Notes: generated from the letters alone by a model not told the origin. A stretch of DNA of 64,000 nucleotides from Syntrophorhabdaceae bacterium (GCA_035541755.1 DATKMQ010000176.1:1-64000), one strand, 5' to 3'; positions 1-7,199 are shown, counted from the stretch's first letter. Program-made: numbers and translations.

Positions 1-327
1 GAGCTTTATGGCATGAAGGAAATGTCCATCCACAATGTCATCAGGGTAGGCTATGAAATTCTGGGCCTCATTACTTTCTATACCATCGTAGGCAATCAAA
101 TGCGCGCCTGGACCATCCCCAGGAACACGACCTGTGTGCAAGCTGCCGGCAAGATCCATACCGATATGGAAAAGGGTTTTATCAAAGCCGAGGTGATCAA
201 CGTAGATGATTTTCTTAAGTGTGGCTCCGAGCACACGGCCCGTGAAAAGGGACTGCTCAGGCTTGAAGGCCGCGACTATATGGTCAGGAATGGGGACATT
301 CTTCACATCAGGTTCAATGTGTCTTGA
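1..327 (+). CDS. ychF: Ribosome-binding ATPase YchF, C-terminal part (5' truncated)
   Basis: The open frame enters from the left edge and ends at 327, so only the last 108 residues are seen. They match the C-terminal TGS region of YchF/OLA1. Seen are a LGLITFYT stretch, the phrase RAWTIPR, then a QAAGKIHTDMEKGFIKAEV stretch and a closing DILHIRFNVS, all hallmarks of this family. YchF is a universal Obg-related ATPase that binds ribosomes; this is family knowledge, because the nucleotide-binding domain lies outside the window. A methyltransferase gene follows about 57 bases later on the same strand. Confidence 0.93.
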   Translation, partial: ELYGMKEMSIHNVIRVGYEILGLITFYTIVGNQMRAWTIPRNTTCVQAAGKIHTDMEKGFIKAEVINVDDFLKCGSEHTAREKGLLRLEGRDYMVRNGDILHIRFNVS

Positions 328-384
328 CAAATGGGACGGGAGCGCCTGCTCGTGATGTGCAGTGAGGCGCCGGGAGAGAACAGA

Positions 385-1062
385 ATGACTGACGCACCCG
401 AAGAAATGAAATCCTTTTTCGACCTCAGAGTGGATGGCTATGATGAACACATGGCCTCCCGGGTTGAGGATTACAACAGTTTCTATGATAAGATTGGCGC
501 CGCTTTCAAAAGTACAAATGAACCTATCGAAGTCCTGGACCTGGGTGCGGGAACGGGAATTGAATTACAATTCATTCTGGCCAATGCGCCAAATGCTAGA
601 ATAACCGCTATCGATCTATCCGAAGTGATGTTGAAAGAATTACTTCAAAAGTACGAAACTTTTAGTTCCCAGATTAGAACTATTGCCGATTCTTACCTTT
701 CACTCGAGTTCAAGCCACGTACCTTCGATTATGTGGTGTCCGTGATGACACTTCATCATCTAACTCTGAGGCAGAAACGCGCTCTTTACAAGAAGGTGAA
801 GAAGCTCCTTGTTCCGGGGGGTACATTTGTCGAAGGAGACTACGTCGTATTTTCCCTGGAAGAGCAAAGAAGACTTTTAAGGCAATTCCATTGGCAAAAG
901 CGGAAGCATTCTTTATCGGAAGACAAACAATACCATATCGACATTCCTTGCAGTGAAGAAACACAGATCCGGACACTGAAAGAGGCGGGATTCCAGGAAG
1001 TCGATGTTATTTTTCGCACATCAAAATCAAATATCGTTGTTGCCAAAACGGAAAGGGCGTAA
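385..1062 (+). CDS. Class I SAM-dependent methyltransferase
   Basis: The 225-residue protein has motif I (VLDLGAGTG) near residues 50-58, an acidic end of strand 2 (ITAIDLS), and the phrase FDYVVSVMTLHHLT, which is typical of small class I methyltransferases. I chose the ATG at 385 because GGGAGAG lies just upstream. The frame also opens at 331, but those 18 codons have no ribosome site and look unlike protein. The substrate cannot be read from sequence. The gene lies between ychF and a ferredoxin gene and may share their transcript. Cytosolic; no signal or membrane segment. Confidence 0.8.
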   Translation: MTDAPEEMKSFFDLRVDGYDEHMASRVEDYNSFYDKIGAAFKSTNEPIEVLDLGAGTGIELQFILANAPNARITAIDLSEVMLKELLQKYETFSSQIRTIADSYLSLEFKPRTFDYVVSVMTLHHLTLRQKRALYKKVKKLLVPGGTFVEGDYVVFSLEEQRRLLRQFHWQKRKHSLSEDKQYHIDIPCSEETQIRTLKEAGFQEVDVIFRTSKSNIVVAKTERA

Positions 1063-1121
1063 TGCAGTTCTGTGCTTGCTGCCGCAGCGCCGTATTGTTC
1101 CAGACGATAAAGGAGAAATGA

Positions 1122-1346
1122 ATGGCAAGGCACCATATTAAAACCGAGTATCTGGACATTAATACCGCTAAATGTACAGCCTGTGGTAAATGCGTCGAGG
1201 AATGCCCAAATGACGTCTTAAAAGTGGTAGGGATCAAATTCCTTATTAATCATCGCCATATGAAAGTGGATAAGCCCGAAGATTGTATTGGATGTTTATC
1301 ATGCGCGCAAGCATGCCCGGAAGGTGTCATTAGACGAATTGCGTAA
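1122..1346 (+). CDS. 2[4Fe-4S] ferredoxin-like protein
   Basis: The 74-residue protein carries two bacterial ferredoxin motifs. The first is CxxCxxCxxxCP at residues 18-29 (CTACGKCVEECP), the second CIGCLSCAQACP near residues 54-65. Each should bind one [4Fe-4S] cluster, giving a low-potential electron carrier or small subunit. The spacing between the two clusters is longer than in clostridial ferredoxin and includes a HRHMKV stretch. AAAGGAG lies a few bases before the ATG at 1122. It follows the methyltransferase by 59 bases; the redox partner is unknown. Confidence 0.85.
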   Translation: MARHHIKTEYLDINTAKCTACGKCVEECPNDVLKVVGIKFLINHRHMKVDKPEDCIGCLSCAQACPEGVIRRIA

Positions 1347-1786
1347 GGTGCAAAAGACTACCCGCCTCTGTACGAACCGGTTCCTATCGATAGAAAGTGC
1401 ACATTGACAAAGGCGTATTAGCGGTGCGGAGGGGACGCGCGGAAGGCGCGCCGCTCCCTTATTCTACAGCTCTATCCATGATCTTCAATTTTGTCGAATT
1501 GGTACGGTGAGCGGTGACGGGCGCAACCGATAAGCGACATGCAAGCGCCGAAGGGTTACTCAGAAGAGCCTTTCCTGGATACCGTGCCTTGTTTGATCGT
1601 ACGGGAGGTCATGGAAGTATCCTTCTGAACGGAAAAGCAGGAGGTACAATCCGTTCACGTTGTTTGTGTTGAAACATTTCTTGATATGTCGCTCGCGCCT
1701 GCCCTGCGTCCATTCAGGGGTCAGTGAGGTGAGTCAACCCTATCAGGACGAAACATGATGGCGGTTGTTTCCCGCCTATCTCCGTA
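1347..1786. other. Intergenic stretch without a recognisable gene
   Basis: No convincing coding frame on either strand. A GC-rich imperfect hairpin (about 1431-1458, arms built on GCGCG/CGCGC) lies downstream of the ferredoxin gene but is not followed by a T run, so I do not call a terminator. A 10-base palindrome CTATCGATAG lies near 1384. A short plus frame starting at 1755 lacks a ribosome site and overlaps the better-supported membrane gene on the other strand. Confidence 0.5.
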
Positions 1787-2077
1787 TCAGCGATTCAATC
1801 TTTTTGCCAGTTGCCTTGCCCAAAGTGTCAGCCAGAGAGTCACAAATAGTGTTGTCCCGATCAAAAACTTGAATGCCACCATTGCCCACAGCCAGATAGT
1901 GCGAATTTCAGGCCATGATGCACCTAAGCCCCATAGGCACTGCATTTGAGCGGGCTGCCTGGCCATGATTACTATGTAAGCAAGCCATTGAAAAAGTAGG
2001 ATACAGTAGGCGATAAGGACAGTCCACCATCCGGCTACGGCTGCTGCCCGTACTTTTCTTATAAACATTTCATCCAT
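1787..2077 (-). CDS. Small two-helix membrane protein, function unknown
   Basis: The 96-residue product has two strongly hydrophobic segments, about residues 18-38 (TVLIAYCILLFQWLAYIVIM) and 61-86, and a positively charged C-terminus (ARQLAKRLNR). The rare-residue pattern (many Trp and Leu) is that of a real membrane protein. A clear GAGGAGG ribosome site lies about seven bases before the ATG. I do not recognise a family. It is monocistronic and convergent with the ferredoxin gene. A short opposite-strand frame in the same place is a shadow. Confidence 0.6.
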   Translation of the reverse strand: MDEMFIRKVRAAAVAGWWTVLIAYCILLFQWLAYIVIMARQPAQMQCLWGLGASWPEIRTIWLWAMVAFKFLIGTTLFVTLWLTLWARQLAKRLNR

Positions 2078-2419
2078 ACCTGCCTCCTCACTCTACTACC
2101 CGAATGTATGTATGGACTGCAGTTTAATCAACAGTTGTAAGAATCTGGCCTAAGACCTCCGGTCACTGCCACATAGCGCAACAGAACGGCTTGACAATGC
2201 CAGCATCCTCTTTTTCTTGCCCGAGTGCGGAAAAATAAACCAGGTTTCTAGATTGGGTAACGACCCGAAAGGCCGTCACGATGTGGTTGAGTTACCGGCG
2301 ATATTGCAAGGACGACCGTTTCCTCCGTCCTTTCAACTCGTATTTGATAGTATCATGCAAGATGCCCGGCTATTAGCTTTCGGCTATTGGCTTTCGGCTA
2401 TTGGCTGGCGACATTCATC
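2078..2419. other. Intergenic stretch; holds a 14-base triple tandem repeat
   Basis: This 342-base spacer separates two minus-strand genes. A plus-strand frame runs through it but has no ribosome site and overlaps the lysine-rich gene. The only structure I see is three consecutive 14-base units at 2367-2408, next to the 3' end of the lysine-rich gene. No T-run hairpin was found. Confidence 0.5.
2367..2408. repeat. 14-bp tandem repeat, three units
   Basis: Three head-to-tail units: CGGCTATTAGCTTT, CGGCTATTGGCTTT, CGGCTATTGGCTGG. The second differs from the first at one base and from the third at two. The array lies about 11 bases downstream of the stop of the lysine-rich gene. Confidence 0.9.
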
Positions 2420-2620
2420 TCATTTCTTAACTTTCATAGGTTCGTCGCAACAAATTAGATCGCACGTTTCAACACAATCACACAAGGCATCCACCGTTAC
2501 GACCATACCACAGACGTTACAACTCAATTTGCTACCCTTCTTCAGTGTGGATCTCTTAGCGACCTTTGTTTTCTTAACTTGTTTTTGGGGTTGCTTCTTC
2601 ACTACTTTCTTTGTTGGCAT
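2420..2620 (-). CDS. Small protein: lysine-rich tail plus desulforedoxin-like Cys module
   Basis: The 66-residue protein has two parts. Residues 1-31 are very rich in Lys (MPTKKVVKKQPQKQVKK and onward), like the tails of histone-H1-like bacterial proteins. The second part carries seven cysteines: CNVCG, CDC, then TCDLICCDEPM. The CxxC followed by CCxxPM resembles the desulforedoxin/zinc-ribbon fold that opens desulfoferrodoxin, a metal site built from CxxC and CC. A strong AAGGAGGT ribosome site precedes the ATG. The role is unknown; a nucleic-acid-binding tail on a metal-binding knuckle is inference. Confidence 0.8.
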   Translation of the reverse strand: MPTKKVVKKQPQKQVKKTKVAKRSTLKKGSKLSCNVCGMVVTVDALCDCVETCDLICCDEPMKVKK

Positions 2621-2829
2621 CGCACTACCTCCTTTTTTGCTCTGTTATGTAAAAATTGTTCCTAGATACGTATCATGTCAAGGGCTTTGCAGGATAACAA
2701 CTAATTTCCGGCGGCAACGGGCAGGTTTTACGCGATCGAGCTGTGCACACTTCGTAGCTGAACCGTCCAAATCTCTCGCTTTGCAAACAAATAATCCTGA
2801 TCCTCTGCTCAAATCCCCACCACTTAGTA

Positions 2830-4239
2830 TCATTGGCGCGGCAGAACTATGATGATCTCAAGTCCTCCGTTCGTATTTGCCGCTTCAATCGTGCCACCGA
2901 GTCTTTCAATAGCTTTCCTGGCGATGGTGAGACCCAATCCCGAGCCCATGGCGGCGGATCGTTTCAGGCGGTAAAAAGGATCGAACATGCGGGAAAGCTC
3001 CTCAGGGGAGAACTCCTCGGAGGTATTCCTGAACCTCAACTCCGTCGTATTCGGCTTCCACGCCACCTCTACGAAAATGTCTTTTCCATCAGGACAGAAT
3101 TTAATTGCGTTATCGAGAACGTTTGTGAGCGCCACGCGCAGCGTCTCCTTATCGGTAAGAAAGGAAGCACCCCGTGAGAGCTCGGCGGCAACATGAAGGC
3201 CTTTTCGTTCCACGACAGGATGGAATTTCTCGAGCAACTCGCTTGTAAGATCAGATGGATCGACCGGTTCAAGCCTGAGCGGAGACTGTCCCATCTGAAG
3301 CTTCGACAAGTCCAGGATACGACCGATGAGTGCGTCGAGCTCGTCTATGTCTTCCCGAATCCCGTCGAGGTGTTCGGTAAGATCCCTTGCGTCCAGAACT
3401 CCCTCTCCCGCCTTCTCGTGAAGCAGTTCTTCCGCAATCCGAATTCTTGTGAGCGGCGCTCGCAGCTCATGGGATATATTTGCGGTAAGCTCTTTTCCGC
3501 CTCTTATCATACCTTCGACCTTGTCCGCCATGTCGTTAAACGTCCGCGCAAGGTCGCTAATCTCGTCCTCACCCCGGACAACGACCCGATGAGAGAGGTC
3601 CCCTTCCGCGATCAGAGCGGCGGACAAACGGAGCTGCCCCACCCGTCTACGGAGCTGCCCCACCCGTCTGGTGATAAGCCCTGAAACAGGCATTGCGGCC
3701 AGGGCGGCGATTGCGCCTATCATGAATAGACCCACGGCAAAAAGGCGGCTGGGCGCAGAAGATGGCGGTCTCTTGAAGAGAATGTGGAGGTCTCCCACGT
3801 GTCTTCCCCAAGGGCTCAAAGGAATAACCGTATGCATATCGAATTCCCTCAAGGCATAGAGTCTGAAGAACCTGTAACTGCGGGGACGGGCCTGTCCCGA
3901 GGCTTCCGGCAGAGATGGGAGTTCGCCGGAAAAAGATTTAAGCACCAGCCTGCCGTCATTTCCTGTGAGCCATACCTCTGCGCCGGAAATCCTGGCGAAA
4001 TCTGAAACAAATTCCTTGAGGAGGACATTCTTGGATAATTCAGTATCAGGAGAGGATACGATTTTATCCTCCGCAATCCCTTTGACCGACTGAACCTTTG
4101 ACTTGACGAGCTCTTCGAATCGTACCGCAAAATGTCGCGCAGGAACCATGATGAAGAGAAGGAAGACGAGGATCTCCGTCATGAAGAAAACCACAAGAAA
4201 GGACAGAAATATCTTTGTATAGGTCGACCTGAGCTTCAC
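2830..4239 (-). CDS. Sensor histidine kinase, CpxA/BaeS type
   Basis: The 469-residue protein has a first membrane helix at about 9-32, a periplasmic sensor domain of some 130 residues, a second helix near 166-188, a HAMP linker (ending IAEGDLSHRV), the phospho-acceptor motif ANISHELRAPLTR with His about 257, and a catalytic ATPase domain with N box (NVLDNAIKF) and GSGLGLTIARK. It should autophosphorylate and pass phosphate to the response regulator encoded just upstream; its GTG start overlaps that gene's stop (GTGA). A perfect 21-base tandem duplication (3628-3669) adds seven residues between the second helix and HAMP. The inducing signal is probably envelope stress, judging from the divergent CpxP/Spy-like gene. 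Confidence 0.93.
   Translation of the reverse strand: MKLRSTYTKIFLSFLVVFFMTEILVFLLFIMVPARHFAVRFEELVKSKVQSVKGIAEDKIVSSPDTELSKNVLLKEFVSDFARISGAEVWLTGNDGRLVLKSFSGELPSLPEASGQARPRSYRFFRLYALREFDMHTVIPLSPWGRHVGDLHILFKRPPSSAPSRLFAVGLFMIGAIAALAAMPVSGLITRRVGQLRRRVGQLRLSAALIAEGDLSHRVVVRGEDEISDLARTFNDMADKVEGMIRGGKELTANISHELRAPLTRIRIAEELLHEKAGEGVLDARDLTEHLDGIREDIDELDALIGRILDLSKLQMGQSPLRLEPVDPSDLTSELLEKFHPVVERKGLHVAAELSRGASFLTDKETLRVALTNVLDNAIKFCPDGKDIFVEVAWKPNTTELRFRNTSEEFSPEELSRMFDPFYRLKRSAAMGSGLGLTIARKAIERLGGTIEAANTNGGLEIIIVLPRQ
3628..3669. repeat. Perfect 21-bp tandem duplication inside the kinase gene
   Basis: The 21-base unit at 3628-3648 is repeated exactly at 3649-3669. In the kinase it encodes RVGQLRRRVGQLR, a direct seven-residue duplication at the junction between the second membrane helix and HAMP, where family members normally have one copy. 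Seven residues is one coiled-coil heptad, so frame and helical phase are both kept. Confidence 0.92.
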
Positions 4240-4943
4240 CGAGAATCCACCAGCATATAGCCCGTGCCCCAGATGGTCTTTATTCGCCTGGGTGCTCCGG
4301 GGTCAACCTCCACTTTGGATCTAAGCTTGCTGATATGAACATCGATACTTCTGTCGAAGGCCGTGAAATCACGACCGCGGGCGAGCGTCATGAGCTGGTC
4401 GCGACTCATCACCGTGTTCGGGTTTTTCATGAGCACCTCCAGAATCCTGAACTCCGCGGTGGACAGTTCCATTTCCCTGCCTTCCACGGTAACGGTCTGC
4501 TTTGCCGTATTCAGGGAAATCCCTGCAGCATTGATGGTAGTATGGCGGATCTGTTCGTCCCCGTCTGTCTCTGAATGGATGGATCTTCTGAGGACTGCCT
4601 TGATCCTGGCAAGAAGCTCTCTGGGATTGAACGGCTTCGGCAGGTAATCGTCTGCGCCCAGTTCGAGCCCCACGATACGGTCAGTGTCGTCCCCCCTGGC
4701 TGTAAGCATGATAACGGGCAGCCGACCATAGTCCTTCCTCACCTCTTTGAGCACTTCCAATCCGTCTTTTCCCGGCAGCATGATATCCAGTATGACGAGA
4801 TCGGGTAAATCCGTGGACAGGATGCCCGGCACATCGACACCGTCGGCCAGGCATCTGACATGGAATCCGTGATCTTTCAAGTACTCTCCAAGAAGCTTGC
4901 GCAGCTTTTCATCATCATCAATGATTAGAACCCTGTTTGCCAC
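4236..4943 (-). CDS. OmpR/CpxR-family response regulator
   Basis: The 235-residue protein begins VANRVLIIDDDEKL and has a receiver domain with the acidic pocket DDD near residues 8-10, phospho-acceptor Asp in LVILDIMLPGKDG, conserved Thr (MLTARG) and Lys (YLPKPF). A winged-helix DNA-binding domain follows (STAEFRILEVLM, SRDQLM, SIDVHISKLRSKV, IKTIWGTGYML). I prefer the GTG at 4943, with AAAGGGG eight bases upstream, over the ATG at 4964, because the latter has a weaker ribosome site and would put the start inside a set of phased TTTTRCA repeats that look like this protein's own binding sites. It is cotranscribed with the kinase gene downstream. Confidence 0.92.
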   Translation of the reverse strand: MANRVLIIDDDEKLRKLLGEYLKDHGFHVRCLADGVDVPGILSTDLPDLVILDIMLPGKDGLEVLKEVRKDYGRLPVIMLTARGDDTDRIVGLELGADDYLPKPFNPRELLARIKAVLRRSIHSETDGDEQIRHTTINAAGISLNTAKQTVTVEGREMELSTAEFRILEVLMKNPNTVMSRDQLMTLARGRDFTAFDRSIDVHISKLRSKVEVDPGAPRRIKTIWGTGYMLVDSR

Positions 4944-4956
4944 GAATGTCACCCCT

Positions 4957-5016
4957 TTTTGCATTCTTTTGCATCTATTTTACACTTTTTTTCACATCAG
5001 ACAAACTGTCTTTACA
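4957..5016 (+). promoter_or_regulatory. Helically phased TTTTRCA repeats between divergent operons
   Basis: Five copies of a TTTT(G/A/C)CA-like heptamer start at 4957 (TTTTGCA), 4967 (TTTTGCA), 4978 (TTTTACA), 4989 (TTTTCAC) and 5010 (CTTTACA). Spacings are 10, 11, 11 and 21 bases, so all lie on one face of the helix. Direct repeats at about 11-base spacing are the usual target of OmpR/PhoB-family regulators. They sit between the response-regulator gene and the divergent Spy/CpxP-like gene, so autoregulation plus activation of the lipoprotein is likely. This is inference from spacing and place. Confidence 0.6.
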
Positions 5017-5073
5017 TTCGGGCGCTATCCTGTTTCCACAGGGCAACAGCCCACAAAGAACCGGGAGGAAGCA

Positions 5074-5589
5074 ATGAAGATACGAAAACGTTTCGCGGTT
5101 TTTGGAAGTATGGTAGGTATAATTCTCGTCTTAATGGTCGCGGGCATAGCCGTGGCGGGCTGCGGTCAGAATTCCGGCCCGTTCGCCGGATGGTTCCATC
5201 GCTTTCACGTATCCGACCGAGATATGTCTGGCTTCATATTGAAACGGCTTGACCGTAAGATCAAGGAACTGAGTCTGACCCCCACTCAGAAAACAAAGTA
5301 CGATGAGTTCCGGGCACAGCTGAAAGCACAAATGCTCGCTGCGAAAGAGGACAGAAAACAGTTCAAAGAGGCTGTTCGCGATGCACTTGCCAAAGAATCA
5401 CCCGACGTTGCGATGCTCACCGCCATGATGAAGAAGAAGATCGAAAGCGCTTCCGTAACCCTGCAGGCCGATCTCGACCTTTTCGCATCCTTCTATTCAA
5501 CCCTCGACCAGGGCCAAAAGCAAAAGGTCATTGCCGGGATTCAGAAAAGGATCGCTGCCAGAGATGCGTGTCGGGAGGAGGGACAATGA
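5074..5589 (+). CDS. Spy/CpxP-like periplasmic lipoprotein
   Basis: The 171-residue protein starts at the ATG preceded by GGGAGGA (5074); the longer frame to 4897 would run across the regulatory repeats. It has a lipoprotein signal: basic MKIRKRF, hydrophobic core, and lipobox VAGC, giving a mature Cys near residue 30. The mature part is helical and contains LSLTPTQKTKYDEF, the LTxxQ signature of Spy/CpxP/heavy-metal resistance helical proteins, with a second weaker STLDQGQKQK copy near the C-terminus. Such proteins are periplasmic chaperones or feedback inhibitors of the cognate kinase. It is divergent from the CpxAR-like pair and overlaps the next gene by ATGA. Confidence 0.85.
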   Translation: MKIRKRFAVFGSMVGIILVLMVAGIAVAGCGQNSGPFAGWFHRFHVSDRDMSGFILKRLDRKIKELSLTPTQKTKYDEFRAQLKAQMLAAKEDRKQFKEAVRDALAKESPDVAMLTAMMKKKIESASVTLQADLDLFASFYSTLDQGQKQKVIAGIQKRIAARDACREEGQ

Positions 5590-6272
5590 GAGATTTCACG
5601 AGGAGAGAATTCATGCGTGCCGGGGCGATATATGCCGGGTGCGCTGCAGGCTTGCTTGTGCTCGGCGGCAAGGCCCTCTCGGCACAAAAGGCAAATGCGG
5701 CCGGAGCCGATTTTGCCGAGTCGAGCTGCAAGTCCAAAGACAGAACAGGTAAAAAGATTCTTGTCACGTACGCGAGCCGCTATGGGACAACCGGCGCAGT
5801 GGCAGAGGCGATCGGACGAACGCTCTGTGATGCGGGCTTCGACGTGGACACACGCCCCGCTAAACATGTGGAGGACGTGGGGCGGTATGGCGCAGTTGTA
5901 GTCGGAAGCGCGGTAATCAGGGCATCGTGGCTACCCGACACCCTGGAGTTCATTCGAAAAAACCGCGACGCTCTCGCTAGAATGCCGGTCGCTTATTTCC
6001 TTACCTGCATCACCCTTCACGAAGACAACGCGGAGACCAGAAAGCTTGCCAGGACTTACATGGAACCCACGCTCAAGGCCGCGCCGGATGTACAGCCCGT
6101 GGACATGGGGTTCTTCGCCGGCGCCCTCGACTTTAGCAAACTGAACATGGTGGTTCGGATGATGATGAAGGCCAAAGGGGCACCGGAGGGAGATTTCAGG
6201 AACTGGAACGCAATCAGGTCGTGGACAGAGGGTCTCGTCGTGGCTCTTAACAGGCTAAACACGATGCCCTGA
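5586..6272 (+). CDS. Tat-exported flavodoxin-domain protein (HemG-like)
   Basis: The 228-residue protein begins MRDFTRREFMRAG followed by a hydrophobic stretch ending AQKANAAG, a twin-arginine export signal. The mature part has a flavodoxin fold: FMN phosphate loop YASRYGTTGAVAEAI, then GAVVVGSAVIRASWLPDTLEF, typical of HemG-type (menaquinone-linked protoporphyrinogen oxidase) and related flavodoxin-domain proteins, and a MGFFAGALDF motif. The ATG overlaps the previous stop (ATGA), so it is translated with the Spy-like lipoprotein and probably controlled by the same regulator. Export by Tat fits a protein folded around its FMN before transport. The physiological substrate is unknown. Confidence 0.82.
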   Translation: MRDFTRREFMRAGAIYAGCAAGLLVLGGKALSAQKANAAGADFAESSCKSKDRTGKKILVTYASRYGTTGAVAEAIGRTLCDAGFDVDTRPAKHVEDVGRYGAVVVGSAVIRASWLPDTLEFIRKNRDALARMPVAYFLTCITLHEDNAETRKLARTYMEPTLKAAPDVQPVDMGFFAGALDFSKLNMVVRMMMKAKGAPEGDFRNWNAIRSWTEGLVVALNRLNTMP

Positions 6273-6339
6273 GCACCGCCTCGCAAATAGGGTGTCAATT
6301 GAGAAAGGACGCCTTAGACCAATCCGGGAGTGAAAGGCG

Positions 6340-6376
6340 GGTAATGTCCTAATTTGGTTCAAATTAGGACATTACC
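6340..6376. repeat. Perfect 16-bp inverted repeat, 5-base loop
   Basis: Left arm GGTAATGTCCTAATTT (6340-6355), loop GGTTC, right arm an exact reverse complement (6361-6376). It lies between the convergent flavodoxin gene and the hypothetical minus-strand gene. There is no T run on either side, so a classic intrinsic terminator is not supported; a relic transposon end, an operator, or a bidirectional transcription barrier are possible. Confidence 0.85.
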
Positions 6377-6420
6377 GAAAAGCGAGAGGCCTTGACGCTT
6401 AAGCTAAACGAATCCCGGAA

Positions 6421-6726
6421 CTATTCTATGAGTGTTCCTTTTCCGGTCTTTTGATATTCGAGCACGATATGCTCGGCGAACGCCGCCCTGGCCTGCGAAT
6501 TGGCTTGAAATCCACGGAGGTTGCACCAATCGATAAATGTTTCCGGATCGAAGTCTGCGCGAAGAGCGATATTGCCGGCACGCTTGATCTCTTGCCGCTG
6601 CCTTCGGACGAGGGTTTTCCAATCTTCAAAAGTCGCAGGCATATTTTCTGAATCGGTAAAGATTGTCAGCGCCTGATGATAGATGCGCTCATCCCTGAAC
6701 CAGACAATTCCTATAATATGATTCAT
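6421..6726 (-). CDS. Conserved-looking hypothetical protein, 101 aa
   Basis: The protein starts MNHIIGIVWFRDERIYHQAL, with AGAGGGG just before the ATG. It is soluble, mixed alpha/beta, with the phrase PATFEDWKTLVRRQ, then ALRADFDPETFIDWCNLRG. The phrase FxDPETFxxWC and the overall pattern remind me of short uncharacterised proteins seen in proteobacterial genomes, but I can assign no function. It is monocistronic, and divergent from the CopZ-like gene across an AT-rich spacer that includes the palindrome TTAATATATTAA (6798-6809). Confidence 0.65.
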   Translation of the reverse strand: MNHIIGIVWFRDERIYHQALTIFTDSENMPATFEDWKTLVRRQRQEIKRAGNIALRADFDPETFIDWCNLRGFQANSQARAAFAEHIVLEYQKTGKGTLIE

Positions 6727-6929
6727 CCCCTCTTCTCGCTCGTTCGACGGATCCCCCGTTTAATGTGTAGAATTGCTCCTTACACCATCAAATCCGGTTA
6801 ATATATTAATATTAAACTCGTTTCGATACATTTTCAAGTGCGCGCGAATGATACCTCCATGCGAGCAGCGTCAAATCGTAACGCGAATGGGGCACATGCT
6901 ATGCGCTGTCCAAGTGCTTATATTCATGT

Positions 6930-6935
6930 TATAAT
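6930..6935 (+). promoter_or_regulatory. -10 element of the CopZ-like gene
   Basis: A perfect TATAAT lies 38 bases before the ATG at 6974. The matching -35 position (6907-6912, TGTCCA) is poor, which suggests that activation or derepression decides its strength. Confidence 0.5.
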
Positions 6936-6957
6936 GACAGGCGCTGCTACGCTTGTC
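6936..6957 (+). promoter_or_regulatory. Dyad just downstream of the copZ -10, candidate operator
   Basis: GACAGGCG (6936-6943) and CGCTTGTC (6950-6957) form a 7-of-8 inverted repeat around a six-base centre. It directly follows TATAAT and so spans the expected transcription start, the usual place for a repressor. A metal-responsive repressor is inference. Confidence 0.4.
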
Positions 6958-6973
6958 GCATAAGGAGGAGATT

Positions 6974-7177
6974 ATGGCAGAAACGACCGTGAAGATCGAA
7001 GGCATGAGCTGTCAGCACTGTGTAATGGCGGTGAAAAAGGCTTTGGGAGGCGTTCCGGCGGTGATTGAGAGTGACGTACAAATAGGAAGCGCGCGTGTAA
7101 AGTACGACGAATCAAAAACGAAAGAAACAGACATTAAGAGCGCTATCGAAAAGGCGGGTTACAAGGTCATCAAATAG
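6974..7177 (+). CDS. Heavy-metal-associated (CopZ-like) metallochaperone
   Basis: The 67-residue protein is a single HMA domain. It has the metal-binding motif GMSCQHC near residues 10-16, then VMAVKKAL, a central strand ARVKYDE and a closing IKSAIEKAGYKV. Such proteins bind Cu(I), or sometimes other soft metals, with the two cysteines and hand it to a P-type ATPase; none is in the window. I start at the ATG at 6974, preceded by AAGGAGGAG, not the upstream frame start at 6953. A perfect TATAAT and a dyad lie in front. The next gene begins 22 bases later. Confidence 0.9.
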   Translation: MAETTVKIEGMSCQHCVMAVKKALGGVPAVIESDVQIGSARVKYDESKTKETDIKSAIEKAGYKVIK

Positions 7178-7199
7178 AGAGGGTTTTCGCCCGAACTCC

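Noticed and set aside
1431-1458. GC-rich hairpin behind the ferredoxin gene as a terminator
   Set aside because: The stem is imperfect and not followed by a run of T.
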